From Citrobacter telavivensis (lineage in GTDB: Bacteria > Pseudomonadota > Gammaproteobacteria > Enterobacterales > Enterobacteriaceae), in NCBI GenBank assembly GCA_009363175.1, contig CP045205.1, positions 1,736,001 through 1,800,000 on the forward strand: 64,000 nucleotides of DNA, written 5' to 3'. Below are positions 51,977-61,112 of this stretch, piece by piece; position 1 is the first letter of the stretch, and each line of letters begins with the position of its first letter. The position numbers were made by a program, and so were the translations under genes. The notes under the pieces were generated by a model that saw only the letters and a list, made by a program, of their open reading frames with translations, ran no database searches and was not told the origin of the DNA.

Positions 51977-52459
51977 TTAAGGCGTGCTGATGACCACGGC
52001 GACGCGGCGGTTTTCAGCGCGACCTTTCGCAGACTGGTTGCTGGCGATCGGATATTTTTTCCCTAATCCCTGGGTGGTCAGATTGGTGCGCGGGATCTTC
52101 GCGCCCTCTGACCAAGCATCAGCCACGACATTGGCGCGCTTGAGCGATAAGGCTTCATTGTAGCTGTCCTCACCGTAGTTATCGGTGTGCCCATCCATAC
52201 GAGCATGGTTCAGACCCACTGAGGCCAGACGAGCGGCCATCGACTCGATCTGCTGCTGGCTTTCCGCTCGTAGCTTGTAGTCATTCTTATCAAACAAAAT
52301 GGTGTCGGAAAGCCCCAGGGACCAGTCGCCCGCCGATTCCGTAAATCCGTACGATTGCATGGCCGCTACCTGTTCAGGGGTGAATTTCCCCTGTGGAGCC
52401 TGACAGCCTGCCAGCAGTAGCGCGGCAAGAATGAGTGGAGATAAAAGACGCTTAAGCAT
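51977..52459 (-). CDS. yfiB: OmpA-like lipoprotein YfiB
   Basis: Outer-membrane lipoprotein of the YfiBNR signalling system: it captures the periplasmic repressor YfiR and so releases the cyclase YfiN. It has 160 residues with lipobox LLAGC (C19). The OmpA-like peptidoglycan-binding domain covers about 50-155 (RMDGHTDNYGEDSYNEALSL; GRAENRRVAVVI). Last gene of the leftward yfiRNB operon, 15 bases after yfiN. Confidence 0.95.
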   Translation of the reverse strand: MLKRLLSPLILAALLLAGCQAPQGKFTPEQVAAMQSYGFTESAGDWSLGLSDTILFDKNDYKLRAESQQQIESMAARLASVGLNHARMDGHTDNYGEDSYNEALSLKRANVVADAWSEGAKIPRTNLTTQGLGKKYPIASNQSAKGRAENRRVAVVISTP

Positions 52460-52474
52460 GTGTGCATTCCTTTT

Positions 52475-53698
52475 TTATTTAATCGAGCGCTCGGTGCGCT
52501 GATGTTTAGCCTGATACATATTGCGATCGGCCAGTTCTTGTAATTTCTCGGCGGAAGCGTGCTCCCAGGTCAGCGCGTAACCCATGCTCAGCGTCATACT
52601 GACTAAATGCCCGTTATGCAGGTCAAAAGGACGAGTAAACTCTTGTGACAGCGCAGCGCTGATTCGCTGGACTTCGTAGTCTGAATGTACGCCGTAAAGC
52701 ACGACGGCAAACTCATCTCCGCCGAGGCGATAGGGGATATGGCGGTTGCCACCAAATTCGGCCAGTCGTCTGGCGACTTCAATCAGGACGCGATCGCCTG
52801 CGGCATGCCCCCAGGTATCATTCACGAATTTGAAGTTATCGCCATCGAGAAATAAGAGCGCAGAGCTGCTACGGGCGGAATTGTCGTTCATCAGGGCGCT
52901 GATACTGCTACGAAAAGCCGCACGGTTTGCCAGACCCGTCAGCGGATCGTGCAGTGCCGTTCGCAGTAATTGCGCATTTTTGGCCTGCAAGCGTAGTTGC
53001 CACTCTTCCATTTCATCCAGCAGGCTGTTGAAGTCCTGGGCAAAATTGTGGAACTCTTCAATCCGCTCTTCAGAGACGCGGCGGGAGAAATTGCGGTTGG
53101 TACGCACATCGTGCACCACGTCGGTGATATTTTGCAGCGCCTCAACCACGCCGCGGTGCAGATGTCGCGTCAGCAAAATGGCGATACTGGAGGCCAGCAG
53201 AATTGACCCGGTGAGCACGGCCAGTGAAAGCCAGATGAAGTGGCTGATTAAACTGTCACGCGCGGTAAGTCGAACTTCACCGATAATCTCTCCGCTGTGC
53301 CAGACAGGCTGGGCGACAGGGAAGGGAAAGAGCCAGTGGCTGATAAAATCACCCAACTTATCGTCGTTCTCCTGCGCGTTATAGCGCCAGGAGGCAATGA
53401 CATTCTGATTATTGTCGCGCACTTCTGCGGCGGAAAATTGCCCCTGCTGGCCAAGTGCGGCCAGCGTTTCTGCGGCGGCGGCATCATCGGTAAATACCAG
53501 TGCGGCTTCCAGACTGTGGGTCATTGTCGCCGCAGTGAGCTCGAGGTTTTTTTGCGCATACTGTTTTAACGTCAGTACCGAGGCAACACACAGCAGCAGC
53601 CAGATCAGCGTCATGGTCACGATCACGCTGGTGATGTTGATGCGTCGCAACGCTCGCTTAAACGTTGGACGAGTAGTAGGGGAATGATCCTTATCCAT
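52475..53698 (-). CDS. dgcN: Diguanylate cyclase YfiN (DgcN)
   Basis: Membrane enzyme making cyclic di-GMP from two GTP, which promotes adhesion and biofilm. It has 407 residues: a first helix (about 21-43), a periplasmic PAS-like domain (about 45-150) that YfiR contacts, a second helix (about 153-177), a HAMP linker, and a GGDEF domain with an intact G326-G-D-E-F330 active site. DGDNFKFVNDTWGHAAGD (about 285-302) is the substrate-binding stretch. It overlaps yfiR by 8 bases. Its product could bear on the bapA adhesin in this window; that link is inference. Confidence 0.96.
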   Translation of the reverse strand: MDKDHSPTTRPTFKRALRRINITSVIVTMTLIWLLLCVASVLTLKQYAQKNLELTAATMTHSLEAALVFTDDAAAAETLAALGQQGQFSAAEVRDNNQNVIASWRYNAQENDDKLGDFISHWLFPFPVAQPVWHSGEIIGEVRLTARDSLISHFIWLSLAVLTGSILLASSIAILLTRHLHRGVVEALQNITDVVHDVRTNRNFSRRVSEERIEEFHNFAQDFNSLLDEMEEWQLRLQAKNAQLLRTALHDPLTGLANRAAFRSSISALMNDNSARSSSALLFLDGDNFKFVNDTWGHAAGDRVLIEVARRLAEFGGNRHIPYRLGGDEFAVVLYGVHSDYEVQRISAALSQEFTRPFDLHNGHLVSMTLSMGYALTWEHASAEKLQELADRNMYQAKHQRTERSIK

Positions 53699-54209
53699 GC
53701 TTTTTATTCCGTGCGAGCATCAATACATCCGGATTGACTCTTATGCCACTACGCGACAAAGAATCCAGATTAACGGCGAATCTGACATCATTATTGTTAA
53801 TAATCAGACAAAAGGCGCTACCAATAATGCATTCGGTATTCTGTTCTGCAATTAATAACAACGCCTTAGACGGATATTTATTTGTTAATTCAACCTGAGC
53901 AGTGGGAGATTCACTGCCGAAATAAACACCATCACAGCGAGCAGCTAATGCTTCTTGTTCGGTGTTAATAATGACGGGTTGATAAGGCAGTGACGTATCA
54001 CTGCTGTCCCCCAATACGCTGGCGAACCGGGAAGACGAGAAAATGCACAGTCTGGGCGGCCCTGAGAGGGCAGGCCAGCGCGTATAGCTGACAATGCCAG
54101 AGACCATTGCGCGAACGTTTTTTGCCGCATCAGGGATGTCCTGAGCACAAACTGGCGATCCTGCCAGTAAAAGCATTAACAGCATCAGGCGTCGGTGAGA
54201 AGCGAACAT
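53691..54209 (-). CDS. yfiR: YfiR periplasmic repressor of the cyclase YfiN
   Basis: Periplasmic redox-sensitive inhibitor of YfiN, 172 residues with a signal peptide (about 1-22, ending VCAQDIPD). The DUF4154/YfiR fold is marked by NVRAMVSGIVSYTRWPAL (about 32-49) and NNNDVRFAVNLDSLSRSGIR (about 137-156). Conserved cysteines C56, C94, C126 and C133 (positions by eye) allow disulfide control. First gene of the operon. Confidence 0.93.
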   Translation of the reverse strand: MFASHRRLMLLMLLLAGSPVCAQDIPDAAKNVRAMVSGIVSYTRWPALSGPPRLCIFSSSRFASVLGDSSDTSLPYQPVIINTEQEALAARCDGVYFGSESPTAQVELTNKYPSKALLLIAEQNTECIIGSAFCLIINNNDVRFAVNLDSLSRSGIRVNPDVLMLARNKKHG

Positions 54210-54349
54210 AACGGTTTCCTCACCAGCATCTTTTATCAGTCATCAAAATACATCCATGTCTTGTTTAAAGCAAAATAGCATTATTTTTGCGGAGCGTCAT
54301 TATAGCTTATGAATTAACGTATAAGCCTTAAGCTAAATCTGACTAAATA

Positions 54350-54724
54350 TTAATTCAGACGCGTTGAGTTGGCATTTTCATCAGCACCTTGTTGCCATGC
54401 TTTACGCAACTGGCTGGCATTTTCTACCGTATCGCAACTGGCAGGGAAAGTTTTCCCCGTCACGCCTCTGGCGTAGGCAAAATTTTGCTGGCAGGTTTTA
54501 CGTTGACCTTCTGCATAGCCTTTGAGGTATTGCGGACGATCCACTTCCGGATCGTTAAAGGTATCGGCCAGCGTTTCATTATCTTTAACGGCAATGCCGG
54601 AAATCGCATCTTCGATGCCGGCATCATACCAGTTGGTACTGGTCCATGTTGGCGCGTGGGTGTAAGGATCTATCTGACAACCGCTGAGCAGAAAAATGAC
54701 TGCGATACCGACTATTCTCGTCAT
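54350..54724 (-). CDS. yfiL: DUF2799 lipoprotein YfiL
   Basis: Small lipoprotein of unknown function, 124 residues from ATG 54724, which has CAGGAG upstream. The frame continues 31 codons upstream without support. The signal ends in lipobox LLSGC (C16). The mature part carries WYDAGIEDAISGIAVKDNET and GYAEGQRKTCQQNFAYARG, typical of DUF2799. Divergent from aroF. Confidence 0.9.
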   Translation of the reverse strand: MTRIVGIAVIFLLSGCQIDPYTHAPTWTSTNWYDAGIEDAISGIAVKDNETLADTFNDPEVDRPQYLKGYAEGQRKTCQQNFAYARGVTGKTFPASCDTVENASQLRKAWQQGADENANSTRLN

Positions 54725-54774
54725 TGCCCGTTCTCCTGTTTTTTCAAAGCATAGCGGATCGCGTAATAAACACA

Positions 54775-54845
54775 TGTAAATTATTCTGTACGAAAACAAA
54801 GGCGTTAAATCGAACAAATATCACTATTGTAACGTAATGTTTACG
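54775..54845 (+). promoter_or_regulatory. TyrR boxes of the aroF-tyrA promoter
   Basis: TGTAAA-N6-TGTACG (54775-54792) and TGTAAC-N6-TTTACG (54828-54845) match the TGTAAA-N6-TTTACA TyrR box. TTGATA at 54855-54860 and TATCGT at 54877-54882 are plausible -35/-10 elements just downstream. This fits tyrosine repression of aroF-tyrA. Confidence 0.8.
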
Positions 54846-54938
54846 TATTTTGGATTGATATCTTTACTCGTTGTGTTATCGTTACGTCATCCTCTCTGAG
54901 GAAAACTATCGCAAACGAGCTAAAACAGGATCGCCATC

Positions 54939-56009
54939 ATGCAAAAAGACGCGCTGAACAACGTACATATTACCGACGAACAGGTTCTGATGACCCCGGA
55001 ACAACTTAAAGCGGAATTCCCGCTGAGCCTGGCGCAAGAGGCGCAAATCGGCCAGTCGCGCAAAACCATTTCTGACATCATTGCCGGTCGCGATCCGCGC
55101 CTGCTGGTGGTGTGTGGACCGTGTTCCATTCACGATCCTGAAACGGCCCTGGAATATGCTCGTCGATTTAAAGCCCTTGCCGCAGAGGTCAGCGATAGCC
55201 TCTATCTGGTGATGCGCGTCTATTTTGAAAAACCCCGTACCACCGTTGGCTGGAAAGGGTTAATTAACGATCCTCATATGGATGGCTCCTTTGACGTTGA
55301 AGCGGGTCTGAAAATTGCGCGTCAACTGCTGCTTGAACTGGTCGACATGGGGCTACCGCTGGCGACGGAAGCGCTGGATCCGAACAGCCCACAGTACCTG
55401 GGCGATCTGTTTAGCTGGTCGGCGATTGGCGCACGCACCACAGAATCTCAAACGCACCGTGAAATGGCGTCGGGTCTGTCGATGCCGGTGGGTTTCAAAA
55501 ACGGCACCGACGGCAGCCTGGCGACGGCGATCAACGCCATGCGCGCTGCGGCGCAGTCGCACCGTTTTGTCGGTATTAACCAGGCCGGACAGGTTGCGCT
55601 ACTGCAAACCCAGGGTAACCCGGACGGGCATGTGATCCTGCGCGGTGGGAAAGCGCCTAACTACAGCCCGGCAGACGTCGCGCAGTGCGAAAAAGAGATG
55701 GAGCAGGCGGGACTGCGGCCGTCACTGATGGTAGATTGCAGTCATGGTAACTCCAATAAAGATTACCGTCGTCAGCCTGCCGTGGCAGAGTCGGTGGTTG
55801 CACAAATTAAAGATGGCAACCGCTCAATCATCGGTCTGATGATTGAAAGTAACATTCACGAAGGCAACCAGTCCTCCGAGCAACCGCGCAGCGAAATGAA
55901 GTACGGCGTGTCCGTTACCGATGCCTGCATCAGTTGGGAAATGACGGACGCGTTGCTGCGTGAAATAAACAAAGACTTGAACGGCCAGTTGGCGGCGCGC
56001 CAGGCTTAA
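54939..56009 (+). CDS. aroF: DAHP synthase, tyrosine-sensitive
   Basis: First enzyme of the shikimate pathway: condenses phosphoenolpyruvate and erythrose-4-phosphate. The 356 residues equal E. coli AroF. It begins MQKDALNNVHITDEQVLMTP. VVCGPCSIHDPETALEYARR (about 58-77) holds the metal-binding cysteine; TVGWKGLINDPHMDGSFD and VDCSHGNSNKDYRRQP are further signatures. Operon with tyrA, 10 bases downstream; regulated by TyrR. Confidence 0.98.
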   Translation: MQKDALNNVHITDEQVLMTPEQLKAEFPLSLAQEAQIGQSRKTISDIIAGRDPRLLVVCGPCSIHDPETALEYARRFKALAAEVSDSLYLVMRVYFEKPRTTVGWKGLINDPHMDGSFDVEAGLKIARQLLLELVDMGLPLATEALDPNSPQYLGDLFSWSAIGARTTESQTHREMASGLSMPVGFKNGTDGSLATAINAMRAAAQSHRFVGINQAGQVALLQTQGNPDGHVILRGGKAPNYSPADVAQCEKEMEQAGLRPSLMVDCSHGNSNKDYRRQPAVAESVVAQIKDGNRSIIGLMIESNIHEGNQSSEQPRSEMKYGVSVTDACISWEMTDALLREINKDLNGQLAARQA

Positions 56010-56019
56010 GAGGTTCGTT

Positions 56020-57141
56020 ATGGTTGCTGAGTTGACCGCATTACGCGATCAAATTGATGAAGTGGACAAGGCGCTGCTGGATTTGCTGGCGCGCCGTCTG
56101 GAACTGGTGGCTGAGGTCGGTGAAGTCAAAAGCCGCTTTGGCCTGCCGATTTACGTACCAGAGCGCGAAGCCTCGATGCTGGCGTCGCGTCGTGCAGAAG
56201 CAGAAGCGCTCGGCGTACCGCCCGATCTGATTGAAGACGTGTTGCGCCGGGTGATGCGTGAGTCCTATTCCAGCGAGAACGATAAAGGGTTTAAGACGCT
56301 GTGTCCTTCTCTGCGCCCGGTGGTCATTGTCGGCGGGGGCGGGCAGATGGGACGGTTGTTCGAGAAAATGCTCACCCTGTCGGGTTATCAGGTGCGGATC
56401 CTTGAACAGCATGACTGGGATCGCGCGCAGGAGATCGTCGCGGATGCCGGTATGGTGATCGTCAGCGTCCCGATCCATCTGACGGAATCGGTGATCGGCA
56501 AGTTACCGCCTTTGCCGGCTGACTGTATTCTGGTCGATCTGGCGTCGGTGAAAAATGGTCCCTTACAGGCGATGCTGGCGGCGCACGACGGCCCTGTGCT
56601 CGGTCTGCACCCGATGTTCGGTCCGGACAGCGGTAGCCTGGCAAAGCAGGTGGTGGTCTGGTGCGACGGGCGCAATCCGGAAGCCTATCAGTGGTTCCTG
56701 GAGCAGATTCAGGTCTGGGGCGCACGACTGCACCGCATCAGCGCCGTCGAGCACGATCAGAACATGGCGTTCATTCAGGCGCTGCGCCACTTTGCGACCT
56801 TTGCCTATGGCCTGCATCTGGCGGAAGAAAACGTGCAGCTTGAACAACTGTTGGCACTTTCTTCTCCGATTTATCGTCTTGAACTGGCGATGGTGGGGCG
56901 ACTGTTTGCCCAGGACCCGCAGCTTTACGCCGATATCATCATGTCCTCGGAGAGCAATCTGGCGCTGATTAAGCGTTACTATAAGCGTTTTGGCGAAGCG
57001 ATTAGCCTGCTGGAGCAGGGGGATAAACAAGCATTTATCGACAGCTTCCGCAAAGTGGAGCACTGGTTCGGTGACTATGCGAAGCGCTTCCAGAGCGAAA
57101 GTCGTACGCTATTACGCCAGGCGAATGACAGTCGACAGTAA
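56020..57141 (+). CDS. tyrA: Chorismate mutase/prephenate dehydrogenase
   Basis: Bifunctional tyrosine-pathway enzyme, 373 residues as in E. coli. The chorismate mutase domain (about 1-90, with LRDQIDEVDKALLDLLARRL) is followed by the NAD-binding dehydrogenase domain (VVIVGGGGQMGRLFEKML, about 101-118; FGPDSGSLAKQVVVWCDGR). It follows aroF by 10 bases in one operon and ends at paired REP elements. Confidence 0.98.
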   Translation: MVAELTALRDQIDEVDKALLDLLARRLELVAEVGEVKSRFGLPIYVPEREASMLASRRAEAEALGVPPDLIEDVLRRVMRESYSSENDKGFKTLCPSLRPVVIVGGGGQMGRLFEKMLTLSGYQVRILEQHDWDRAQEIVADAGMVIVSVPIHLTESVIGKLPPLPADCILVDLASVKNGPLQAMLAAHDGPVLGLHPMFGPDSGSLAKQVVVWCDGRNPEAYQWFLEQIQVWGARLHRISAVEHDQNMAFIQALRHFATFAYGLHLAEENVQLEQLLALSSPIYRLELAMVGRLFAQDPQLYADIIMSSESNLALIKRYYKRFGEAISLLEQGDKQAFIDSFRKVEHWFGDYAKRFQSESRTLLRQANDSRQ

Positions 57142-57153
57142 TGGCAGGATGAT

Positions 57154-57230
57154 GCCGGATGGCGGCTTCGCCTTATCCGGCCTACAAAAGTCGCATGAAT
57201 TGTAGGCCGGATAAGCGTAGCGCCATCCGG
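57154..57230. repeat. Pair of inverted REP elements (BIME) between tyrA and pheA
   Basis: GCCGGATGGCGGC...GCCTTATCCGGCC (57154-57182) and the inverted copy GGCCGGATAAGCG...CGCCATCCGG (57205-57230). They lie between convergent tyrA and pheA, a standard place for BIMEs. Confidence 0.9.
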
Positions 57231-57243
57231 AAAATTAAGATTG

Positions 57244-58404
57244 TCAGCTCGGATCCACCGGCACCACGTTCTCACTGGGATAGCAGCCCAGCACCTTCAT
57301 GGAGCGAGTAATTTCGCCCAACTCTTTAAGCGCTTTTTGCATCTGCGGGGATTCCAGGTTGGCCTGGATGTCGAGATAAAACATCTCTTCCCAGGGATTG
57401 CCGTGTATGGGGCGGGATTCCAGTTTGGTCATGATCAGATTGTGATTACGCATCACCAGCAGCGCTTCCACCAGAGCACCCGCCTGTTGTCCTGTCGCCA
57501 TCAGCAGTGTGGTTTTCGCTGGTACCTGGTCGGAGACGTTGATCGCTTTACGTGCCAGCACGATGAAGCGAGTGATGTTCTGCGTCTGGTTCGCTTCGAT
57601 ACGTTCCAGAACCTGTAAACCATGCAGCACGCCACCCGCTTCGCTTCCGAGTGCGGCAACGCGTGGAGAGTTCGCCTGAGCGACCTTTTCCATCGCGGCG
57701 GACGTGCTTTCGGTGTACTCAATTTTCCAGTGCGGGTAACGACTGAGAAACTTGCTGCACTGCTGGAACGGCTGCGGATGGCTGTACACCGTTTCGATGG
57801 TGTCCAGGTCTGTTGTTCCGCAAACCAGCACGCAGTGGTCGATAGCGATCGTCATCTCGCCCACAATTGACAGCGTCGTGTGTTGCAGCAGATCGTACAC
57901 ATCGTTAATTCCACCGGAGCTGGTGTTTTCAATTGGCACGACCGCGTAGTCGGCCTGGCCGGTTTCGACCTGATTAAAAATATCAGCGAACTTTGCACAG
58001 CCGCTTTCAATAAACTGTTCAAAGTGACGTGCAGCATACTGACGAGCCGCGAGATGTGAGTAAGAGCCTTTTGGCCCCAGGAACGCCACGCGCGCGGAAT
58101 GCGGGTTGGTTTTATTCAGATGTTGCTGGAGCAGCGCCTGCTGGGTGAGAACGGAATCTTCGATGATGAGCTGAAAAAGGCGGGTGATGTAGTGGGCATC
58201 AAGATGATGCGCTTTGCCAAGTGTAATCAGCCTGTCCAGCAGATCGCGCTCGCGGTCAATATCCCGTACCGGGCGATGGGATTCGAGCTTGGCTTTACCG
58301 ACTTCAACCGCCAGCTCACGTCGCTCGGCCAGTAACGCCAGCAATTTTGCATCCAGCGTGCTGATTTTATCGCGCAGCGCCAGTAATGGGTTTTCCGATG
58401 TCAT
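57244..58404 (-). CDS. pheA: Chorismate mutase/prephenate dehydratase (P-protein)
   Basis: Bifunctional phenylalanine-pathway enzyme, 386 residues as in E. coli. The chorismate mutase domain (about 1-90, LRDKISTLDAKLLALLAERR) is followed by the dehydratase domain (RVAFLGPKGSYSHLAARQYA, about 105-124; VVPIENTSSGGINDVYDLL) and an ACT regulatory domain (GALVEALLVMRNHNLIMTKL; ESRPIHGNPWEEMF). Expression is set by the pheL leader just upstream. Confidence 0.98.
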   Translation of the reverse strand: MTSENPLLALRDKISTLDAKLLALLAERRELAVEVGKAKLESHRPVRDIDRERDLLDRLITLGKAHHLDAHYITRLFQLIIEDSVLTQQALLQQHLNKTNPHSARVAFLGPKGSYSHLAARQYAARHFEQFIESGCAKFADIFNQVETGQADYAVVPIENTSSGGINDVYDLLQHTTLSIVGEMTIAIDHCVLVCGTTDLDTIETVYSHPQPFQQCSKFLSRYPHWKIEYTESTSAAMEKVAQANSPRVAALGSEAGGVLHGLQVLERIEANQTQNITRFIVLARKAINVSDQVPAKTTLLMATGQQAGALVEALLVMRNHNLIMTKLESRPIHGNPWEEMFYLDIQANLESPQMQKALKELGEITRSMKVLGCYPSENVVPVDPS

Positions 58405-58433
58405 AGTGTTGCCTTTATTGTTATCAATAAAAA

Positions 58434-58457
58434 AGGCCCCCCGGTGTGGGAGGCCTT
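58434..58457 (-). terminator. pheA attenuator terminator
   Basis: Read leftward, AAGGCCTCCC, a short loop, GGGGGGCC and a T-run (58457 to about 58428). It lies between the pheL stop and the pheA ATG. Stalling at pheL Phe codons would favour an alternative fold and read-through. Confidence 0.88.
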
Positions 58458-58502
58458 ATTGTTCGTCTTCGCATTCTTTTTCACACGACGAAAGCCTCCC
58501 AT

Positions 58503-58550
58503 TCAGGGGAAGGTAAAAAAGAATGCGAAGAAGAACGGGGTGAGTTTCAT
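58503..58550 (-). CDS. pheL: pheA operon leader peptide PheL
   Basis: 15-residue leader MKLTPFFFAFFFTFP, with seven Phe of fifteen residues, from ATG 58550 to TGA 58503. It senses charged tRNA-Phe and controls the attenuator at 58434-58457. It differs from the E. coli leader (MKHIP...) only in the residues before the Phe run. Confidence 0.96.
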   Translation of the reverse strand: MKLTPFFFAFFFTFP

Positions 58551-58604
58551 ATCAGTTTCCTTAAGCGATGTGAGTAAAGTACCCGTACTGTTTTCACCCT
58601 GTCA

Positions 58605-58632
58605 ACAAAAAACGCGCCCGAAGGCGCGTTGG
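58605..58632 (-). terminator. Terminator of raiA
   Basis: Read leftward, AACGCGCC, loop TTCG, GGCGCGTT (58630-58611), then a TTTTTTG tract to 58605. Confidence 0.88.
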
Positions 58633-58653
58633 CGATACACTCAATGTAAGGGA

Positions 58654-58992
58654 CTACTCTTCTTCTGCTTCGACGAAGTTGGCGTCTTTTACTGAAGTTG
58701 TTGCACGACGGGCTTCGCCTTTGTGCTGCACTTTATTGAGCTGCCGTTCCAGCTTGTTGATCAAATCGTTAATAGCGGTGTACATATCTTCGTGTTTTGC
58801 GCTGGCGACCAGATGTCCGTTCGGTGTATTGATGGTGGCATCAGCAACGAAACCCTTTGGCTCCTTGGACAGAATGATATGCGGATTAATAAGATGGGTT
58901 TGCCATTTATCCAGCTTGGCGAGACGGTCTGCGACATGTTGGCGAATTGCCGGAGTAATTTCCATTTGTTTACTGGTAATGTTCATTGTCAT
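58654..58992 (-). CDS. raiA: Ribosome-associated inhibitor RaiA (YfiA)
   Basis: Cold- and stationary-phase factor that binds the 30S decoding site and blocks translation while preventing 100S formation. 112 residues from ATG 58992 (MTMNITSKQMEITPAIRQHV), preceded by GAGGTAA; the longer frame to 59070 is not supported. The acidic C-terminus (FVEAEEE) is as in E. coli. Confidence 0.97.
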   Translation of the reverse strand: MTMNITSKQMEITPAIRQHVADRLAKLDKWQTHLINPHIILSKEPKGFVADATINTPNGHLVASAKHEDMYTAINDLINKLERQLNKVQHKGEARRATTSVKDANFVEAEEE

Positions 58993-59216
58993 AAATTTTA
59001 CCTCTTGTCTTTCCCGTCTTGGTGATCCCAGCATACCGTTCCTAATGTCAAAATGTGTGACTTTAATCACATTATTTTGTCACTTTTTGTCAAGGGAACC
59101 TTTTTGTGAGTTATCGCAGGAAGAGGTGATTTTTCACTTGAGGAAAGCCAGAAAGCAGGCCATATTTGATGGGTTGCGTCATGCAAAAGTCATCAGCGTC
59201 ATGACGCGAAACGGAT

Positions 59217-59248
59217 AAAAAAACGGCAGCCCTTGGGCTGCCGTTTTT
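59217..59248. terminator. Bidirectional terminator between raiA upstream region and bamD
   Basis: An A-run, CGGCAGCC (59224-59231), loop, GGCTGCCG (59236-59243), five T to 59248. For bamD, which is read leftward, the A-run gives the U-tract. Confidence 0.92.
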
Positions 59249-59263
59249 GCATATGAAAATCGA

Positions 59264-60001
59264 TCAGGTGTTGCTGCTATTGGCGGCGATAATTTTCGCC
59301 ACTTTGTCAGCCTGCGTCGTCATCTGCATTTCGCGATAGGCATTTTCCATTAGCGGCAGGGCGTCACGCGTGGCCTGCGTATCCGGGAAATCGCGCAGCA
59401 TACCTTCTACACGGTTAACCACGGCAACCCATGCGCCGCGCTTGGTGTAGTAATCCGCAACGGAGTACTCATACTTCGCCAGGCGATCTTTCAGGAACAC
59501 CAGACGTTTGGTGGCGTCGGTGGTGTACTGGCTGTTCGGATAACCGCGGACCAGTTTCGAAAAGTCATTGAACGCAGCTCGCGCATGCTGCGGATCGCGG
59601 TCGCTACGATCGACACCAAAGAATCCTTGTAATGCGCTGTCATCTAACGCCATATTGGTCAGACCACGCATATACATGACATAATCAATGTTAGGATGCG
59701 TCGGGTTCAGGCGGATAAAGCGATCGATAGCAGCCTGAGCAAGCGGCAGATCGGCGTTTTTGTAGTAGGCATAGATGAGATCTAACTGCACCTGCTGAGA
59801 ATAGGGACCAAATGGATAGCGGTTATCCAACGCTTCCAATTGCGTTATTGCCTGTTTCCAGTTACCGTCCTGCAGCTTTTGCTGAGCAGTCGCGTAGATT
59901 TCATTAGGCGGATTATCGGGCACCTCTTCCTTTGAACCAGAGCAACCCGCCAAAAACAGGCTCAACGTGGCTGCTGCCACCAGATATTTCATGCGCGTCA
60001 T
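59264..60001 (-). CDS. bamD: Outer membrane assembly lipoprotein BamD
   Basis: Essential BAM complex lipoprotein that recognises outer membrane protein precursors. It has 245 residues; the lipobox FLAGC gives lipidated C20. Five TPR-like repeats cover about 30-215 (PPNEIYATAQQKLQDGNWKQ; ALDNRYPFGPYSQQVQLDLI). Divergent from rluD, whose ATG is 130 bases away. Confidence 0.98.
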   Translation of the reverse strand: MTRMKYLVAAATLSLFLAGCSGSKEEVPDNPPNEIYATAQQKLQDGNWKQAITQLEALDNRYPFGPYSQQVQLDLIYAYYKNADLPLAQAAIDRFIRLNPTHPNIDYVMYMRGLTNMALDDSALQGFFGVDRSDRDPQHARAAFNDFSKLVRGYPNSQYTTDATKRLVFLKDRLAKYEYSVADYYTKRGAWVAVVNRVEGMLRDFPDTQATRDALPLMENAYREMQMTTQADKVAKIIAANSSNT

Positions 60002-60131
60002 GACGTTTTGACTTTCCTCAAAATGTTTACGGGAGATTCTCTGTTCCTGCTCCCGGTTAAGACCAGCTACAATAGCACACTATATTAAACGGCAAAGCCG
60101 TAAAACCCAACGATAAACGAAGAAGCTGTAT

Positions 60132-61112
60132 ATGGCACAACGAGTACAACTCACCGCAACAGTATCCGAAAATCAACTCGGTCAACGCTTAGATCAAGCT
60201 TTGGCCGAAATGTTCCCTGATTATTCGCGATCGCGCATAAAAGATTGGATTCTTGATAGGCGCGTGTTGGTCAACGGTAAACTTTGCGACAGACCTAAAG
60301 AAAAAGTGTTAGGCGGAGAGCTGGTCGCCATCGATGCTGAAATCGATGAAGAAATCCGCTTCGAGCCTCAGGATATCCCACTGGATATCGTTTATGAAGA
60401 TGATGACATCATTGTTATCAACAAGCCGCGCGATCTGGTTGTCCACCCTGGCGCGGGCAATCCGGACGGTACGGTTCTGAATGCGTTACTGCATTATTAT
60501 CCGCCGATTGCTGATGTTCCACGTGCGGGTATTGTCCATCGTCTGGATAAAGACACCACTGGACTGATGGTGGTCGCGAAAACCGTTCCGGCGCAGACGC
60601 GTCTGGTGGAAGCGCTGCAGTTGCGTGAGATCACCCGTGAATATGAAGCGGTAGCGATCGGTCATATGACCGCAGGTGGCACGGTGGAAGAACCTATCAG
60701 CCGTCACCCGACGAAACGTACCCATATGGCGGTGCATCCGATGGGTAAACCGGCGGTCACGCACTATCGCATCATGGAGCACTTCCGTGTGCACACGCGT
60801 CTGCGGTTACGTCTGGAGACCGGACGTACGCACCAGATCCGCGTGCATATGGCGCATATCACCCATCCGCTGGTGGGCGATCAGGTGTACGGTGGCCGTC
60901 CGCGTCCGCCGAAAGGGGCGTCGGATGTGTTTATCTCTACGCTGCGTAAATTCGACCGTCAGGCGCTGCATGCCACTATGCTGCGTTTGTATCACCCGAT
61001 TTCCGGTATCGAAATGGAATGGCATGCGCCAATCCCGCAGGATATGGTTGAACTGATTGACGCGATGCGCGCGGATTTCGAAGAACATAAGGATGACGTG
61101 GCCTGGCTATGA
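60132..61112 (+). CDS. rluD: 23S rRNA pseudouridine synthase RluD
   Basis: Makes pseudouridines 1911, 1915 and 1917 in helix 69 of 23S rRNA. It has 326 residues. The N-terminal S4 domain (about 15-75) is followed by the catalytic domain with HRLDKDTTGLM, catalytic D139. The stop overlaps the ATG of pgeF (ATGA), so the two are coupled. Confidence 0.98.
   Translation: MAQRVQLTATVSENQLGQRLDQALAEMFPDYSRSRIKDWILDRRVLVNGKLCDRPKEKVLGGELVAIDAEIDEEIRFEPQDIPLDIVYEDDDIIVINKPRDLVVHPGAGNPDGTVLNALLHYYPPIADVPRAGIVHRLDKDTTGLMVVAKTVPAQTRLVEALQLREITREYEAVAIGHMTAGGTVEEPISRHPTKRTHMAVHPMGKPAVTHYRIMEHFRVHTRLRLRLETGRTHQIRVHMAHITHPLVGDQVYGGRPRPPKGASDVFISTLRKFDRQALHATMLRLYHPISGIEMEWHAPIPQDMVELIDAMRADFEEHKDDVAWL

Noticed and set aside
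58993..59070. 26-codon N-terminal extension of raiA
   Set aside because: The ribosome site and family alignment support ATG 58992.
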